Positions 1 to 9,083 are shown, counted from the stretch's first letter. The stretch is 64,000 nucleotides of DNA from Pararhizobium mangrovi (GCF_006516965.1 NZ_VHLH01000001.1:302855-366854), one strand, 5' to 3'. Notes: generated from the letters alone by a model not told the origin. Numbers and translations are program-made.

Positions 1-198
1 CAGCTCTTCGCACTCGCCGAGCGCATACGCGCGGCGATCGCCGGTCTGCGCATCGTGCACGGCGACGACCATCTTCGTCTGACGGCAAGCATCGGCATCG
101 CCGTCTGGGACGGCTCCGAGAGCTGCGAGGATCTCTACCGGCGTACCGACAAGCAGCTCTACGAAGCCAAGCGACGCGGCCGCGACCGCGTCTGCTGA
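1..198 (+). CDS. GGDEF-domain protein, C-terminal fragment (diguanylate cyclase family)
   Basis: The reading frame is open from the window edge to a TGA at 196-198, giving 65 residues. The translation contains ASIGIAVWDG followed by LYRRTDKQLYEAKRRGRDRV, which is the typical C-terminal end of a GGDEF domain (the TASIGVA strand and the A-D-x-A-L-Y-x-A-K-x-x-G-R helix). The family makes cyclic di-GMP. The GGD/EEF active-site loop and any sensor domain lie outside the window, so catalytic competence cannot be judged. The D-K-Q-L-Y variant replaces the usual D-x-A-L-Y. Confidence 0.85.
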   Translation, partial: QLFALAERIRAAIAGLRIVHGDDHLRLTASIGIAVWDGSESCEDLYRRTDKQLYEAKRRGRDRVC

Positions 199-333
199 TC
201 CGGCCGGCAGCCCCGACGGAAGCGAGCGGGTTTCGTCATTCAGGCAGCGAGAATTGTCATCCGGCGTTGCTTGCGCAGCGGCGGCGTTCGGGCGTTTGCC
301 AATGTTCGGCGGCCGTCAGATCTGCAGTGGTGA

Positions 334-2292
334 TCAGCGGCGACGGGACTTACTCATCAGCCGGGCGCGAAGCTCCGCGCCGCTGAGCGGTGCGGGTTTG
401 ACCGGGGTGTCCGTCGGCGCCGTTGCTCCCGCGGGCTCGGGACGCTGGCGCGCCGGTTCGAAGCCCGGCTGGCGGGCCGGGCGCGCTTCGACCCGCGGCG
501 CTTCGCGTTCCGGGCGTTCGGTCGGCGCTGGCGAAGCCGGCAACGAGGCCTTGGGGTTCGCAGGGCCTGCCATATAGGGATCGGCGGTGCCCGCCGGTGC
601 GCTCGGCGCAGGCGCGGCGGCTTCCTCGGCGGCAGGCAGGGCACGCATGCGCCGCACGAGAGACTGCACGTCGATCGTGCCTGCGGTTCCAGAAGCTTCC
701 GCGGCGTGTTCCGTCGAATGCGGCAGCTTGTGCGGCGGCAATTCGGAAAACCGCAGGCGCATCGGCACGGGAACCGCTTCGCCGAAGGCGATGGCCTCGC
801 AATTGCCGATCGAGGACAGGAAGCTCGTCGTCGAGATCGACGAATCGGGCAGTGCCGAGCGGATGATCGCCTGGTCTTCCTCGTTGCTCAGCCGCATGGC
901 GAAGACCGTCGAGCACTGCGACAGGATGGTCGGGTCGAGTTCGCCGGGGCGCTGGGTGATGACGGCGAGGCTTGCGCCGTATTTGCGCCCCTCCTTGGCG
1001 ATGCGCGCGATCGCCTGGCGTGTCGGCAGGAAGCCGCGTGCGGGATCGGCCGGAACGTAGCGGTGCGCTTCTTCGCATACGGTGAGGATGCGCATCGCGC
1101 CGCGGCTCCAAAGCGCCACCTCGAAGGCGAGGCGGCACAGTACCGATGCGACGGAATCGACGACTTCGGACGGAATGCCCGAGAGCTGCACGGTCGTGAT
1201 CGGCTTTGCGGCGTCGTCCGGGCGGAACAGCGTGGTAACGATTTCGGCGAGCGAATCCGAGATCGATGTCGACGAGAACATGAAGCGGAAGCGCGTGTCG
1301 TTCAAAAGGTTGAGCAACCGGTTCCTGATCTGGCGCAGATACGGCTTTTCCTCGCGCCCCTCGAGGCGGCCGATGCGCTCGTCGACGAGGGCGAGCAAAT
1401 CGGCCATGCGATAGGGAAGGGGCGTGTCCGCCGTGAGGGACGCGCGATCGGCGCTCTTCCGGAAGAGGTTGGACTCTCCCTCGCCGTTGAAGGCGCGCTT
1501 GGCTTCGGGAATGAGTTCGCGAAGGACGTCCACCTCCTCGGCGACCGGCACCCGGCCGTGGAAGATGACGTCGACGAGTTCTTCCATGCGGAAGAGCCAG
1601 AAGGGAAGATCCAGCGTTTCGGTATCGAGCACCGCCGAAGCGTCCGGAAAGGCGGCGGCGAACTCGTTGTGGGGATCGAGGATCATGACGCGCAGCCGCT
1701 CGTCCGAACGAACGAGCTTGTCGAGGATCAGCGTCACCGCGCTCGACTTGCCGACGCCCGTCGTGCCGACGACGGCGAAATGGCGCTGCAGGAGCGAGGG
1801 GATGTGGATCGTCGCATCCATCGTCTCGTCCTGGGTGAGCTTGCCGACCACGGCGACGTCGCTCATGTCGAGGTCGTGGATCGCCTTGAGATCCTCGCTG
1901 CGCATGGCGTGGACGACGGCGCCGAGATAGGGATAGCTCGAAATGCCGGCGGAAAAGCGCGCGTGCCCTGCGTCGTCGCTACGCAGTTCGCCGACGAGCT
2001 CGACCTCGAAGCGCATGACGTTGTCGCTGCCCTCGTTCCACACGCGCTCGTCCGTCTGCATGCCGTAGACGAGGCCGGCGATGCGGTTTTCGCCGACCTG
2101 GATGGTGACGAGGCGGCCGACCGACCAGAGCTGAGAAAGCGAGGTGTCGCCTTGGGAAGCGGAGGCGGAGACGATGGCGCGCGCGCCGTTGCAGGCGATG
2201 ACGCGGCCGAGCAGCCGGTTGCCGCGTTGGAACTGATCGCGTCGTTCGCGGCTGGCGTTCACCTCGGCGGCTTGTGTATCGAAATGTTCCAC
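334..2292 (-). CDS. HerA-like ATP-binding protein (DUF87 family)
   Basis: This 652-residue protein has a Walker A motif GTTGVGKSS near residue 172 and a Walker B-like segment ILTVCEEAH near residue 404, followed by an R-finger/sensor stretch ITQRPGELDPTILSQCSTVF, as in HerA/FtsK-like hexameric DNA translocases. A beta-barrel-like N-terminal region (about 1-130, with GRVIACNGARAIV) precedes the motor, as in HerA. The last 110 residues are Pro/Ala-rich and probably disordered. The frame continues upstream across the ilvB leader and the ilvB start, so the long version is rejected; the GTG at 2292 (VEHFDTQAAEV) is chosen because protein-like sequence begins there and a purine-rich AGAGACC lies just upstream. 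It is transcribed divergently from ilvB. HerA proteins usually act in DNA processing or phage defence, but no nuclease partner is visible here. Confidence 0.8.
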   Translation of the reverse strand: MEHFDTQAAEVNASRERRDQFQRGNRLLGRVIACNGARAIVSASASQGDTSLSQLWSVGRLVTIQVGENRIAGLVYGMQTDERVWNEGSDNVMRFEVELVGELRSDDAGHARFSAGISSYPYLGAVVHAMRSEDLKAIHDLDMSDVAVVGKLTQDETMDATIHIPSLLQRHFAVVGTTGVGKSSAVTLILDKLVRSDERLRVMILDPHNEFAAAFPDASAVLDTETLDLPFWLFRMEELVDVIFHGRVPVAEEVDVLRELIPEAKRAFNGEGESNLFRKSADRASLTADTPLPYRMADLLALVDERIGRLEGREEKPYLRQIRNRLLNLLNDTRFRFMFSSTSISDSLAEIVTTLFRPDDAAKPITTVQLSGIPSEVVDSVASVLCRLAFEVALWSRGAMRILTVCEEAHRYVPADPARGFLPTRQAIARIAKEGRKYGASLAVITQRPGELDPTILSQCSTVFAMRLSNEEDQAIIRSALPDSSISTTSFLSSIGNCEAIAFGEAVPVPMRLRFSELPPHKLPHSTEHAAEASGTAGTIDVQSLVRRMRALPAAEEAAAPAPSAPAGTADPYMAGPANPKASLPASPAPTERPEREAPRVEARPARQPGFEPARQRPEPAGATAPTDTPVKPAPLSGAELRARLMSKSRRR

Positions 2293-2407
2293 TGGCCGGT
2301 CTCTGCTTGCTCGAAGCCGGAGCCTACCGGCCCAAACCTTAACAGGGCCTTCAGCATGCCGGCAAAAGCCATTGACGTCGGTTGGCGATCGGGAGTACGA
2401 CTGAACG

Positions 2408-2467
2408 ATGATGAACGGACACGATGTCATTCTCGTAGTAGACGTGCGCATGGGCAGGGTGGCGTAG
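2408..2467 (+). CDS. ilvB operon leader peptide (branched-chain amino acid attenuator)
   Basis: A 19-residue ORF reads MMNGHDVILVVDVRMGRVA and stops with TAG. Seven of 19 codons are Val, Ile or Leu, with V-I-L-V-V in a row, exactly the three end-products of the pathway encoded next (ilvB at 2555). Its stop codon falls inside the loop of a hairpin (arms 2457-2463 and 2467-2473), and a terminator follows at 2498-2523. This is the classical layout of ribosome-mediated attenuation. No clear Shine-Dalgarno is visible; a TTGACG at 2372-2377 with a possible -10 near 2395-2400 would start the transcript almost at the ATG, so a leaderless leader peptide is possible (inference). Confidence 0.8.
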   Translation: MMNGHDVILVVDVRMGRVA

Positions 2468-2523
2468 CCACCCGGCGACAGTACCCATGCGCAACCCAAG
2501 GCTCCTCGAAGGGGCCTTTTTTT
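2445..2523 (+). terminator. Transcription attenuator in the ilvB leader
   Basis: Two nested stems are perfect: a 10-bp outer stem (2445-2454 with 2484-2493) and a 7-bp inner stem (2457-2463 with 2467-2473, loop GTA). They are followed by the terminator AAGGCTCCT-CGA-AGGGGCCTT (2498-2518, one G-U pair) running into a T tract to 2523. The ilvB start codon lies about 30 nt downstream, so termination here would shut off ilvBN. The upstream nested stems would be disrupted by a ribosome stalled on the leader Val/Ile/Leu codons. The competing antiterminator pairing was not resolved by eye. Confidence 0.8.
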
Positions 2524-2554
2524 ATGCCTTGAAACGAGCGGACGGTTTGAAGCG

Positions 2555-4354
2555 ATGACGGATGAAAAAGCGGGCACGGACGAAGGGGCAAACCGGATGA
2601 CGGGTGCGGAGATGGTCGTGCGTGCGCTCGTCGACAACGGCGTGCAGCATGTCTTCGGCTATCCGGGCGGCGCCGTGCTGCCGATCTACGACGAGCTTTT
2701 CCAGCAGGAGGAGGTCGAGCACATCCTCGTTCGCCACGAGCAGGGCGCGGGCCACGCGGCCGAAGGCTACGCCCGCTCGACCGGCAAGGCAGGCGTCATG
2801 CTGGTGACCTCGGGCCCGGGCGCGACGAACGCCGTGACGGCGCTGCAGGATGCGCTGATGGATTCGATCCCGCTCGTGTGCATCTCCGGTCAGGTGCCGA
2901 CGACGCTGATCGGCTCCGACGCCTTTCAGGAGTGCGATACGGTCGGCATCACGCGGCCGTGCACCAAGCACAACTGGCTGGTGAAGAACGCCGACGACCT
3001 GCCGCGCATCATCCACGAGGCGTTCCGCATCGCAACGACCGGACGGCCCGGCCCGGTCGTCGTCGACATTCCGAAGGACGTCCAGTTCGCCGAGGGGACC
3101 TATGCGCCGCCTTCGCCGGTCTTCGAACAGAAGAGCTACCATCCGCGCACCAAGGGAGACGGCGACCAGATCCGTCGGGCCGTCGAACTCCTCGCGAATG
3201 CCGAACGGCCGGTGATCTACGCCGGCGGCGGTGTGATCAATGCCGGCCCGCGCGGCAGCGAACGCCTGCGCGAGCTGGCCGCGCTCGGCGGCATTCCCGT
3301 GACGTCGACACTGATGGCGCTCGGCGCCTATCCGGCATCCGGCGAGAACTGGCTCGGCATGCTCGGCATGCACGGCACCTACGAGGCCAACATGACGATG
3401 CATGGCTGCGACGTCATGTTGTGTCTCGGCGCGCGCTTCGACGACCGGATCACCGGCCGCCTCGACGCGTTCTCGCCGGGGTCGAAGAAGATCCACGTCG
3501 ACATCGATCCGTCCTCGATCAACAAGACCGTGCGCGTCGACGTGCCGATCATCGGCGACTGCGCGTCCGTGCTCGACGACATGGTTCGTCTCTGGCGGGC
3601 CGGTCCCGGCGAGCGCGGGCGGACCGATGTCGGCCCGTGGTGGGAGAAGATCGACGGCTGGCGGGCGCGCAAATCGCTCGCCTACAAGCCGAACCGCGAC
3701 GTCATCATGCCGCAATATGCGCTCGAAAGACTGCATGCGGCAACGAAGGACCGCGACACCTACATCACCACCGAGGTCGGTCAGCATCAGATGTGGGCGG
3801 CGCAGTTCTACGGCTTCGAGAAGCCGAACCGTTGGATGACCTCGGGCGGGCTCGGCACGATGGGCTATGGCCTGCCGGCGGCCCTCGGCGTGCAGATCGC
3901 CCACCGCGACAGCCTCGTCATCGATATCGCCGGCGATGCCTCGGTGCTCATGACGATGCAGGAGATGTCGGCGGCCGTGCAGCACGAGGCGCCGATCAAG
4001 ATCTTCATCATGAACAACCAGTACATGGGCATGGTGCGCCAGTGGCAGCAGCTCTTGCACGGCAACCGGCTCTCGCACTCCTACAACGAATCGATCCCCG
4101 ATTTCGTCAAGCTCGCCGAGGCTTTCGGCGGCGTCGGCATCCGCGCGGAAAAGCCGGACGAGCTCGACGACGCCATTGCCGAGATGCTTGCCGTGGACAA
4201 GCCGGTGCTGTTCGACTGCCGGGTGGCGAACCTCGCCAACTGCTTCCCGATGATCCCGTCGGGCAGGGCGCATAACGAGATGCTGCTTCCCGACGAGGCG
4301 AGCGAGCAGGCGATCGAACAGGCAATCGAGGCGGACAACCGCTCGCTCGTTTGA
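2555..4354 (+). CDS. ilvB: Acetolactate synthase large subunit (acetohydroxyacid synthase)
   Basis: The 599-residue product is a ThDP- and FAD-dependent AHAS catalytic subunit that condenses pyruvate with pyruvate or 2-ketobutyrate, the first common step to Val, Leu and Ile. It shows YPGGAVLPIYDEL at the start, the catalytic Glu in RHEQGAGHAAEGYAR (about residue 62), and the ThDP/Mg motif GDASVLMTMQEM...NN near 459-490, followed by GMVRQWQ. Length is normal for the family. The start at 2555 gives a short N-terminal extension before MTGAEM; an internal ATG at 2597 is a possible alternative start. It is the first structural gene after the attenuator and is followed by ilvN, whose start lies 42 nt after the ilvB stop. 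Confidence 0.97.
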   Translation: MTDEKAGTDEGANRMTGAEMVVRALVDNGVQHVFGYPGGAVLPIYDELFQQEEVEHILVRHEQGAGHAAEGYARSTGKAGVMLVTSGPGATNAVTALQDALMDSIPLVCISGQVPTTLIGSDAFQECDTVGITRPCTKHNWLVKNADDLPRIIHEAFRIATTGRPGPVVVDIPKDVQFAEGTYAPPSPVFEQKSYHPRTKGDGDQIRRAVELLANAERPVIYAGGGVINAGPRGSERLRELAALGGIPVTSTLMALGAYPASGENWLGMLGMHGTYEANMTMHGCDVMLCLGARFDDRITGRLDAFSPGSKKIHVDIDPSSINKTVRVDVPIIGDCASVLDDMVRLWRAGPGERGRTDVGPWWEKIDGWRARKSLAYKPNRDVIMPQYALERLHAATKDRDTYITTEVGQHQMWAAQFYGFEKPNRWMTSGGLGTMGYGLPAALGVQIAHRDSLVIDIAGDASVLMTMQEMSAAVQHEAPIKIFIMNNQYMGMVRQWQQLLHGNRLSHSYNESIPDFVKLAEAFGGVGIRAEKPDELDDAIAEMLAVDKPVLFDCRVANLANCFPMIPSGRAHNEMLLPDEASEQAIEQAIEADNRSLV

Positions 4355-4395
4355 GCGTCGACGAAGAAACGGCCAGGCGAAGGACGGAAGAACGA

Positions 4396-4968
4396 ATGAA
4401 CGCGCAACAGCAGCCGACCGGCTCGGCCTATTTCATCACCCGCGAGACCGAGAGCGCGGAGCGGCATACGCTTTCCGTGCTCGTCGACAACGAACCGGGC
4501 GTTCTCGCCCGGGTGATCGGCCTGTTCTCCGGGCGCGGCTACAACATCGACAGCCTGACGGTTTCGGAGACCGAGCACGACGCGCACCTTTCGCGCATAA
4601 CCATCGTCACGCGCGGCACGCCGCAGGTGCTCTACCAGATCCATTCGCAGCTCGAACGCATCGTGCCGGTGCACCGGGTGGTCGACCTGACGGTCGTCGC
4701 CAAGGATCTCGGACACGAAAAGCCGCTCGAGCGCGAACTGGCGATGGTGAAGGTGCGCGGTGCCGGCGACGATCGCGTCGAGGCGCTGCGACTTGCCGAC
4801 GCCTTCCGCGCGCAGGTGATCGACGCCAACAAGGACCACTTCATCTTCGAGATCACCGGTCGGGTTTCCAAGATCGAGCAGTTCATTGCGATCATGCAGC
4901 CGCTCGGTCTCGTCGAGGTCTGTCGAACAGGCGTCGCGGCGATGAACCGCGGCCCCGAAGCCATGTGA
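4396..4968 (+). CDS. ilvN: Acetolactate synthase small (regulatory) subunit
   Basis: The product is 190 residues. An ACT domain follows a short N-terminal tail (HTLSVLVDNEPGVLARVIGLFSGRGYNI is split by G-V-L and G-Y-N-I landmarks), then a C-terminal ALS_ss_C-type domain ending near EVCRTGVAAMNRG. This subunit activates IlvB and confers feedback inhibition by valine. The open frame extends upstream to a TTG at 4351 overlapping ilvB, but the ATG at 4396 has a good ribosome site (GGAAG, 5 nt spacing) and matches the usual 190-residue length in alphaproteobacteria, so it was chosen. Confidence 0.95.
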   Translation: MNAQQQPTGSAYFITRETESAERHTLSVLVDNEPGVLARVIGLFSGRGYNIDSLTVSETEHDAHLSRITIVTRGTPQVLYQIHSQLERIVPVHRVVDLTVVAKDLGHEKPLERELAMVKVRGAGDDRVEALRLADAFRAQVIDANKDHFIFEITGRVSKIEQFIAIMQPLGLVEVCRTGVAAMNRGPEAM

Positions 4969-5013
4969 CGCCCCGGTTCGACCCGCCTGCCGGTCCCTCT
5001 TCGGACGAAATCG

Positions 5014-5607
5014 ATGACCATCGACACGCTGCTTGCCCTCTTCACCTTCGCGCTGGTCGGTGCCATCACGCCCGGCCCGAACAACGTCATGCTGCTTGCC
5101 TCCGGCGCCAATTTCGGGTTCCGGCGCACGCTGCCGCACATCCTCGGCATTCAGGTGGGGTTCGTTTCGCTCTCGGCCTGCATCGGGCTCGGCCTCGGCA
5201 CGCTGCTGGCGACGTTTCCGGCCCTGCATCTTGTGCTGAAGGTCGCCGGTGGGGCCTATCTTCTCTATCTCGCCTGGCGCATCGCGACGAGCCGGTCGGC
5301 CGCCAAGGGGGAAGGTGCGGCGCGTCCCATCAGCTTCACGCAGGCGGCCCTCTTCCAGTGGATCAACCCGAAGGCGTGGGTCGTCAGCATTTCCGCCGTG
5401 GCGATCTATCTGACGCCGGAGCACCTGAGCGCGAGCATCGTCGGCCTCGTCGCCTGCTTCTTCCTCGCCGGCAGTATCGCCTCGCCGGTCTGGACCGCCT
5501 TCGGGCAGAGCCTGCGGGTCTTTCTCAGCGATGCCACGCGCCTCAAATGGTTCAACCTTGTTATGGGGCTGCTTCTCGTGCTGACGCTGGTGCCGATGCT
5601 GGACTGA
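5014..5607 (+). CDS. LysE/RhtB family amino acid exporter
   Basis: A 197-residue integral membrane protein with about six hydrophobic segments. The N-terminal GAITPGPNNVMLLASGANFG is the signature of the LysE/RhtB family (T-P-G-P-N), and WINPKAW in the middle is a second family landmark. The family exports amino acids such as homoserine, threonine, lysine or branched-chain compounds. The position right after ilvBN and before a threonine/serine dehydratase suggests an overflow role in this amino acid neighbourhood, but the substrate cannot be read from sequence. Confidence 0.9.
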   Translation: MTIDTLLALFTFALVGAITPGPNNVMLLASGANFGFRRTLPHILGIQVGFVSLSACIGLGLGTLLATFPALHLVLKVAGGAYLLYLAWRIATSRSAAKGEGAARPISFTQAALFQWINPKAWVVSISAVAIYLTPEHLSASIVGLVACFFLAGSIASPVWTAFGQSLRVFLSDATRLKWFNLVMGLLLVLTLVPMLD

Positions 5608-5672
5608 TCGCGGACCGATGGCGGTTGCCCGCGAAGGTGCCGTTCGGTCCGGTAACCGAGGGAAGGGTGGTC

Positions 5673-6635
5673 GTGAGCGAGATCCCGACATTCGACGACG
5701 TTGCGGCGGCGAGCCGGCGCATCGAGGGCCATGCCGCACATACGCCGGTACTGACGTCGCGCACGGCCGATGCGATGCTCGGCGCCCGGCTCTTCTTCAA
5801 GTGCGAAAATTTCCAGCGCACCGGCGCCTTCAAGTTCCGTGGCGCCTTCAACGCGCTTTCGAACCTCGACGCGGCGGCGCGCGCTGCCGGGGTCGTGACG
5901 TTTTCCTCCGGCAACCATGCGCAGGCGATCGCCCGTTCCGCGGCGATGCTCGGCATGGCGGCGACGATCGTCATGCCCGAGGACGCACCGGCCTCGAAGG
6001 TGGCCGCGACACGCGGCTACGGTGCGCGGATCGTCACCTACGACCGGTATGCCGAGGATCGCGAGGCCATCGGCCTGAAGCTTTCGCAGGAGGAAGGGCT
6101 GACGCTCGTGCCGCCCTACGATCATGCGGACATCGTGGCGGGGCAGGGCACGGCGGCAAAGGAACTCTTCGAGGAGGTCGGCGAGCTCGATGCGCTCTTC
6201 GTGTGCCTCGGGGGAGGCGGGCTGCTTTCCGGTTCGCTGCTTTCCGCCTGTGCGCTTTCACCTGCCTGCAAGGTCTTCGGCGTCGAGCCGGAAGCCGGCA
6301 ATGACGGCCAGCGCTCGCTTCAGTCCGGCGAGATCGTCAGGATCGAGGCGCCGCGCACCATCGCCGACGGGGCGCAGACGCTCGCGCTCGGCCGGATCCC
6401 GTTCGCGATCATCCGCGAGCGCTGCGCCGGCATCACGACCGTGACGGATGCGGCGCTGGTCGAGGCCATGCGCTTCTTCGCCGCGCGCATGAAGATCGTC
6501 GTCGAGCCGACCGGGTGCCTGAGCTTCTGCGGCGCCGAGCGCATGGCGGACGAATGGCGCGATGCGCGCATCGGCATCCTCGTCAGCGGCGGTAATGTCG
6601 ACGTGGCACGGCTTTCGACATTGCTGTCGGAATGA
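5673..6635 (+). CDS. Threonine/serine dehydratase (PLP-dependent, fold type II)
   Basis: The 320-residue protein has the PLP lysine motif FKFRGA (Lys about 54), the substrate loop SSGNHAQA, and the phosphate-binding glycine loop GGGGLLSG near residue 180. It lacks the C-terminal ACT-like regulatory domain of biosynthetic IlvA, so it belongs to the short catabolic/serine racemase/hydroxyaspartate dehydratase group. The likely reaction is deamination of L-threonine (to 2-oxobutyrate) or serine. The frame runs far upstream, but GTG 5673 is chosen because GAGGGAAGG sits 6 nt before it; GTG 5667 is the alternative. It starts 65 nt after the LysE gene in the same direction. Confidence 0.88.
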   Translation: MSEIPTFDDVAAASRRIEGHAAHTPVLTSRTADAMLGARLFFKCENFQRTGAFKFRGAFNALSNLDAAARAAGVVTFSSGNHAQAIARSAAMLGMAATIVMPEDAPASKVAATRGYGARIVTYDRYAEDREAIGLKLSQEEGLTLVPPYDHADIVAGQGTAAKELFEEVGELDALFVCLGGGGLLSGSLLSACALSPACKVFGVEPEAGNDGQRSLQSGEIVRIEAPRTIADGAQTLALGRIPFAIIRERCAGITTVTDAALVEAMRFFAARMKIVVEPTGCLSFCGAERMADEWRDARIGILVSGGNVDVARLSTLLSE

Positions 6636-6680
6636 GCGCCTGACGATCCCCTTTACGGGAGATCGCCCGATTGCGCGAGG

Positions 6681-7628
6681 TTACTTCGTGGTTGCCGAAT
6701 CACCGCTCGACGAATCGCTCGAGCCGGACGGCTGCCAGGGGCTGAGCCGGTCGATCTTTTCCTTGCGCCGCTCGTCTTCGGACTTCGACCAGTCGCCACC
6801 GAAGGAGGTCGATTCCCAGGAACCGTAGGAGGGGTTGGGCAGCATGATCCAGTCATGGCCCCAATGGTTCATGGCGTCCTTGTAGACCTGCATGCGCTGG
6901 TCGACCGAGCCGTCGGCCTTGTCGGTGAAGTCGCCGAGATTGTCGCCCATCACGAGAAGGACGCGGTAATCCTTGGCGACGACCTTGTGGCGGCTGTCCT
7001 TGTCCGAGCCCCAGTCCTTCTTCTCGTTCTTGGCGAGCACCGTGTCGACGTTGCCTCCCATGGGAAAGCCGAGCTTCTTCAGGTTGGCGCGGGTGGCCTC
7101 CTCGTTGTCGGCGCTCCGGTTGGAGATGTAGAAGATCTTCACGCCCTTGGAATCGGCGTATTTCAGGAAGTCGACGACGCCGGGCATCGCCTTCGCCTTT
7201 TCATCCTGCACCCACTTCGTCCAGTCCTTGCTCGAATAGCTCGTGCCGCGGGTGATGAGGGACGCTTCGTAGGCGGAGTTGTCGATGAACGTCTCGTCGA
7301 GATCGGCGATGATGGCGGTCGGCTCGTCCTTGAAATTGTCGCCCTGCATGTCGGGAAGAGCGGTCCAGCTCTTGTCCTTCAGCGCCTCGTCGAGCCGTAT
7401 CTTCGCGAGATCGTAGATCCCTTCGACCGTCGCCTTGTATTCCACGGCGTGCTGCATCCACAGCGTCGCGTTGAGCAGGTCGTTCTGCTGGACGCTGCCC
7501 GTCTTGGCGGTATCGCCGGTCTTCGCGGTCGAGCCGGTATCGGCGGCGCCGGCCGTCAGAGTGCCGGCGAGAAGCGCCGACGCCGCGACGCAGGCGGCCA
7601 GGGTGCGGCGGGAACGGGTATCGGTCAT
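6681..7628 (-). CDS. Secreted HAD-family acid phosphatase (class C / lipoprotein e(P4)-like)
   Basis: A 315-residue protein begins with a typical signal peptide (basic TDTRSRR, then an Ala/Leu core to AGAAD). The mature part has a short repeated TAKTG linker and then the DDDD-type phosphatase motif IIADLDETFIDNS near residue 108, plus FYISNRS and VMGDNLGDF later, all landmarks of the class C acid phosphatase / 5'-nucleotidase e(P4) family. These enzymes remove phosphate from nucleotides or other monoesters in the periplasm or on the outer membrane. There is no lipobox cysteine, so it is probably soluble in the periplasm. The C-terminus is Ser-rich low complexity. The start at 7628 has AAGGAG 11 nt upstream; the longer frame to 7757 is rejected. 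Confidence 0.88.
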   Translation of the reverse strand: MTDTRSRRTLAACVAASALLAGTLTAGAADTGSTAKTGDTAKTGSVQQNDLLNATLWMQHAVEYKATVEGIYDLAKIRLDEALKDKSWTALPDMQGDNFKDEPTAIIADLDETFIDNSAYEASLITRGTSYSSKDWTKWVQDEKAKAMPGVVDFLKYADSKGVKIFYISNRSADNEEATRANLKKLGFPMGGNVDTVLAKNEKKDWGSDKDSRHKVVAKDYRVLLVMGDNLGDFTDKADGSVDQRMQVYKDAMNHWGHDWIMLPNPSYGSWESTSFGGDWSKSEDERRKEKIDRLSPWQPSGSSDSSSGDSATTK

Positions 7629-7810
7629 GGCGTGATCATCTCCTTCGTGGGTGCGGATGCGCACCGGCACGAACGGTAGCCACCACGGGCATGCGGCGTC
7701 AAATGAGCGATCGAGATCGTCGTTGCGTAACGGGCCGCATTTCGCCGGCGCCCGCACGTCACCATGCGAACGCGCTTGCGCCCTGCGGGCGAATCCTGCG
7801 AGGTGCCGCC

Positions 7811-8938
7811 ATGGAATTTTCGCCGCAACAGGACGAAGCGCTGAAGGCCGTCTCGAAATGGCTGAAGGAAGGTCGTCAGCCGATCTTTCGCCTGTTCGGT
7901 TATGCGGGCACCGGCAAGACGACGCTCGCGCGATACTTCGCCGAGCATGTCGACGGCGACGTGCAGTTCGCCGCCTTTACCGGCAAGGCGGCGCAGGTGC
8001 TGAGGCACCACGGGGCGCCGAATGCCAAGACCATCCATTCGCTGATCTACCGCCCGCGCGGCGAGGAGGCCGTGGAGGACGAGGAAACCGGGAAGACGTC
8101 CGTCTCGCCGATGTTCTCGCTGAACCGGTCGAGCCCGGTCGCCAAGGCCGCGCTCATCGTCGTCGACGAGTGCTCCATGGTCGACGAGGAACTCGGCCGC
8201 GATCTCCTGAGCTTCGGCACGCCGATCCTCGTGCTCGGCGATCCCGGCCAGCTTCCGCCGGTTTCCGGCGGCGGCTTCTTCACCGATGCCGAACCCGATT
8301 GCCTGCTGACCGAGATCCACCGGCAGGCGAGGGGCAACCCCATCATCGAACTCGCCATGCAGGTGCGCGAGGGTCGGGAGATCGCGCACGGCGACTACGG
8401 CACGGCGCGGGTGATCGACCGGCGGGACGTCGACGCCGATCTGGTGCTCGCCGCCGACCAGGTGCTCGTCGGCACCAACCGCACGCGCCGGCGCTACAAC
8501 CAGCGCCTGCGCGAACTGAAGGGTTTCGACGCGATCTATCCGCAGTTCGGCGACAAGCTCGTATGCCTGCGCAACGACCAGTCGAAGGGCCTGCTTAACG
8601 GCTCGCTCTGGCAGGTGATGACGGCAGGACGCGAAACGAGCCGGCCCGGCATCAATCTCGTCGTGCGTCCGGAAGTCGACGACATGAACCGCGGCGCACA
8701 GAAGGTGAAGCTCCTGAAGGCGGCCTTCGAACCCGAAACGGGCGAGATCCCGTGGGCGCAGAAAAAGCGCTTCGACGATTTCGACTACGGCTACGCGCTG
8801 ACCGTCCACAAGGCGCAAGGCTCGCAATGGGACGAGGTCGTGCTCTTCGACGAGAGCTTCGCGTTTCGCGACACGCGCGAACGCTGGCTCTATACCGCCG
8901 TCACCCGCGCTGCCGAACGGCTGACTATCGTTCGCTAG
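7811..8938 (+). CDS. RecD/TraA-like DNA helicase (single-domain AAA ATPase)
   Basis: The 375-residue protein shows superfamily 1B helicase motifs: Walker A GYAGTGKTT (about 31-39), FTGKAAQVLR, Walker B VVDECSMV (about 117), VLGDPGQLPPV (motif III), and near the C-terminus TVHKAQGSQWDEVV and YTAVTRAAERL (motifs V and VI, UvrD_C_2-like). It lacks the long N-terminal region of RecD or RecD2, matching the short alphaproteobacterial 'ATP-dependent RecD-like helicase' group. It most likely unwinds DNA 5' to 3'. The ATG at 7811 fits the protein start; upstream sequence in frame is not protein-like. It is divergent from the phosphatase gene. Confidence 0.9.
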   Translation: MEFSPQQDEALKAVSKWLKEGRQPIFRLFGYAGTGKTTLARYFAEHVDGDVQFAAFTGKAAQVLRHHGAPNAKTIHSLIYRPRGEEAVEDEETGKTSVSPMFSLNRSSPVAKAALIVVDECSMVDEELGRDLLSFGTPILVLGDPGQLPPVSGGGFFTDAEPDCLLTEIHRQARGNPIIELAMQVREGREIAHGDYGTARVIDRRDVDADLVLAADQVLVGTNRTRRRYNQRLRELKGFDAIYPQFGDKLVCLRNDQSKGLLNGSLWQVMTAGRETSRPGINLVVRPEVDDMNRGAQKVKLLKAAFEPETGEIPWAQKKRFDDFDYGYALTVHKAQGSQWDEVVLFDESFAFRDTRERWLYTAVTRAAERLTIVR

Positions 8939-9083
8939 GCGGGGCTGCGAAGACGGCCGCCTTTCCATATCTTTCCGGCAGTCCGTCCGCACAATCTTTG
9001 TGCGGTCGCGGCGAACCTCTTCTCGCCTGGATCGTTCCCGGCTATGAACGATTTCCGCCCGCCCAATCAGGACCGGCCCGACG

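Noticed and set aside
706..2532. 608-codon plus-strand frame opposite the HerA-like gene
   Set aside because: Composition is Arg/Asp/Gly-rich without domains; it is an antisense shadow caused by high GC.
2293..2637. N-terminal extension of the HerA-like gene
   Set aside because: It would overlap the ilvB leader and the ilvB start; the extra residues are not protein-like.
2522..4273. 583-codon minus-strand frame across ilvB
   Set aside because: Antisense shadow; His/Arg/Asp-rich with no motifs, opposite a clear ilvB.
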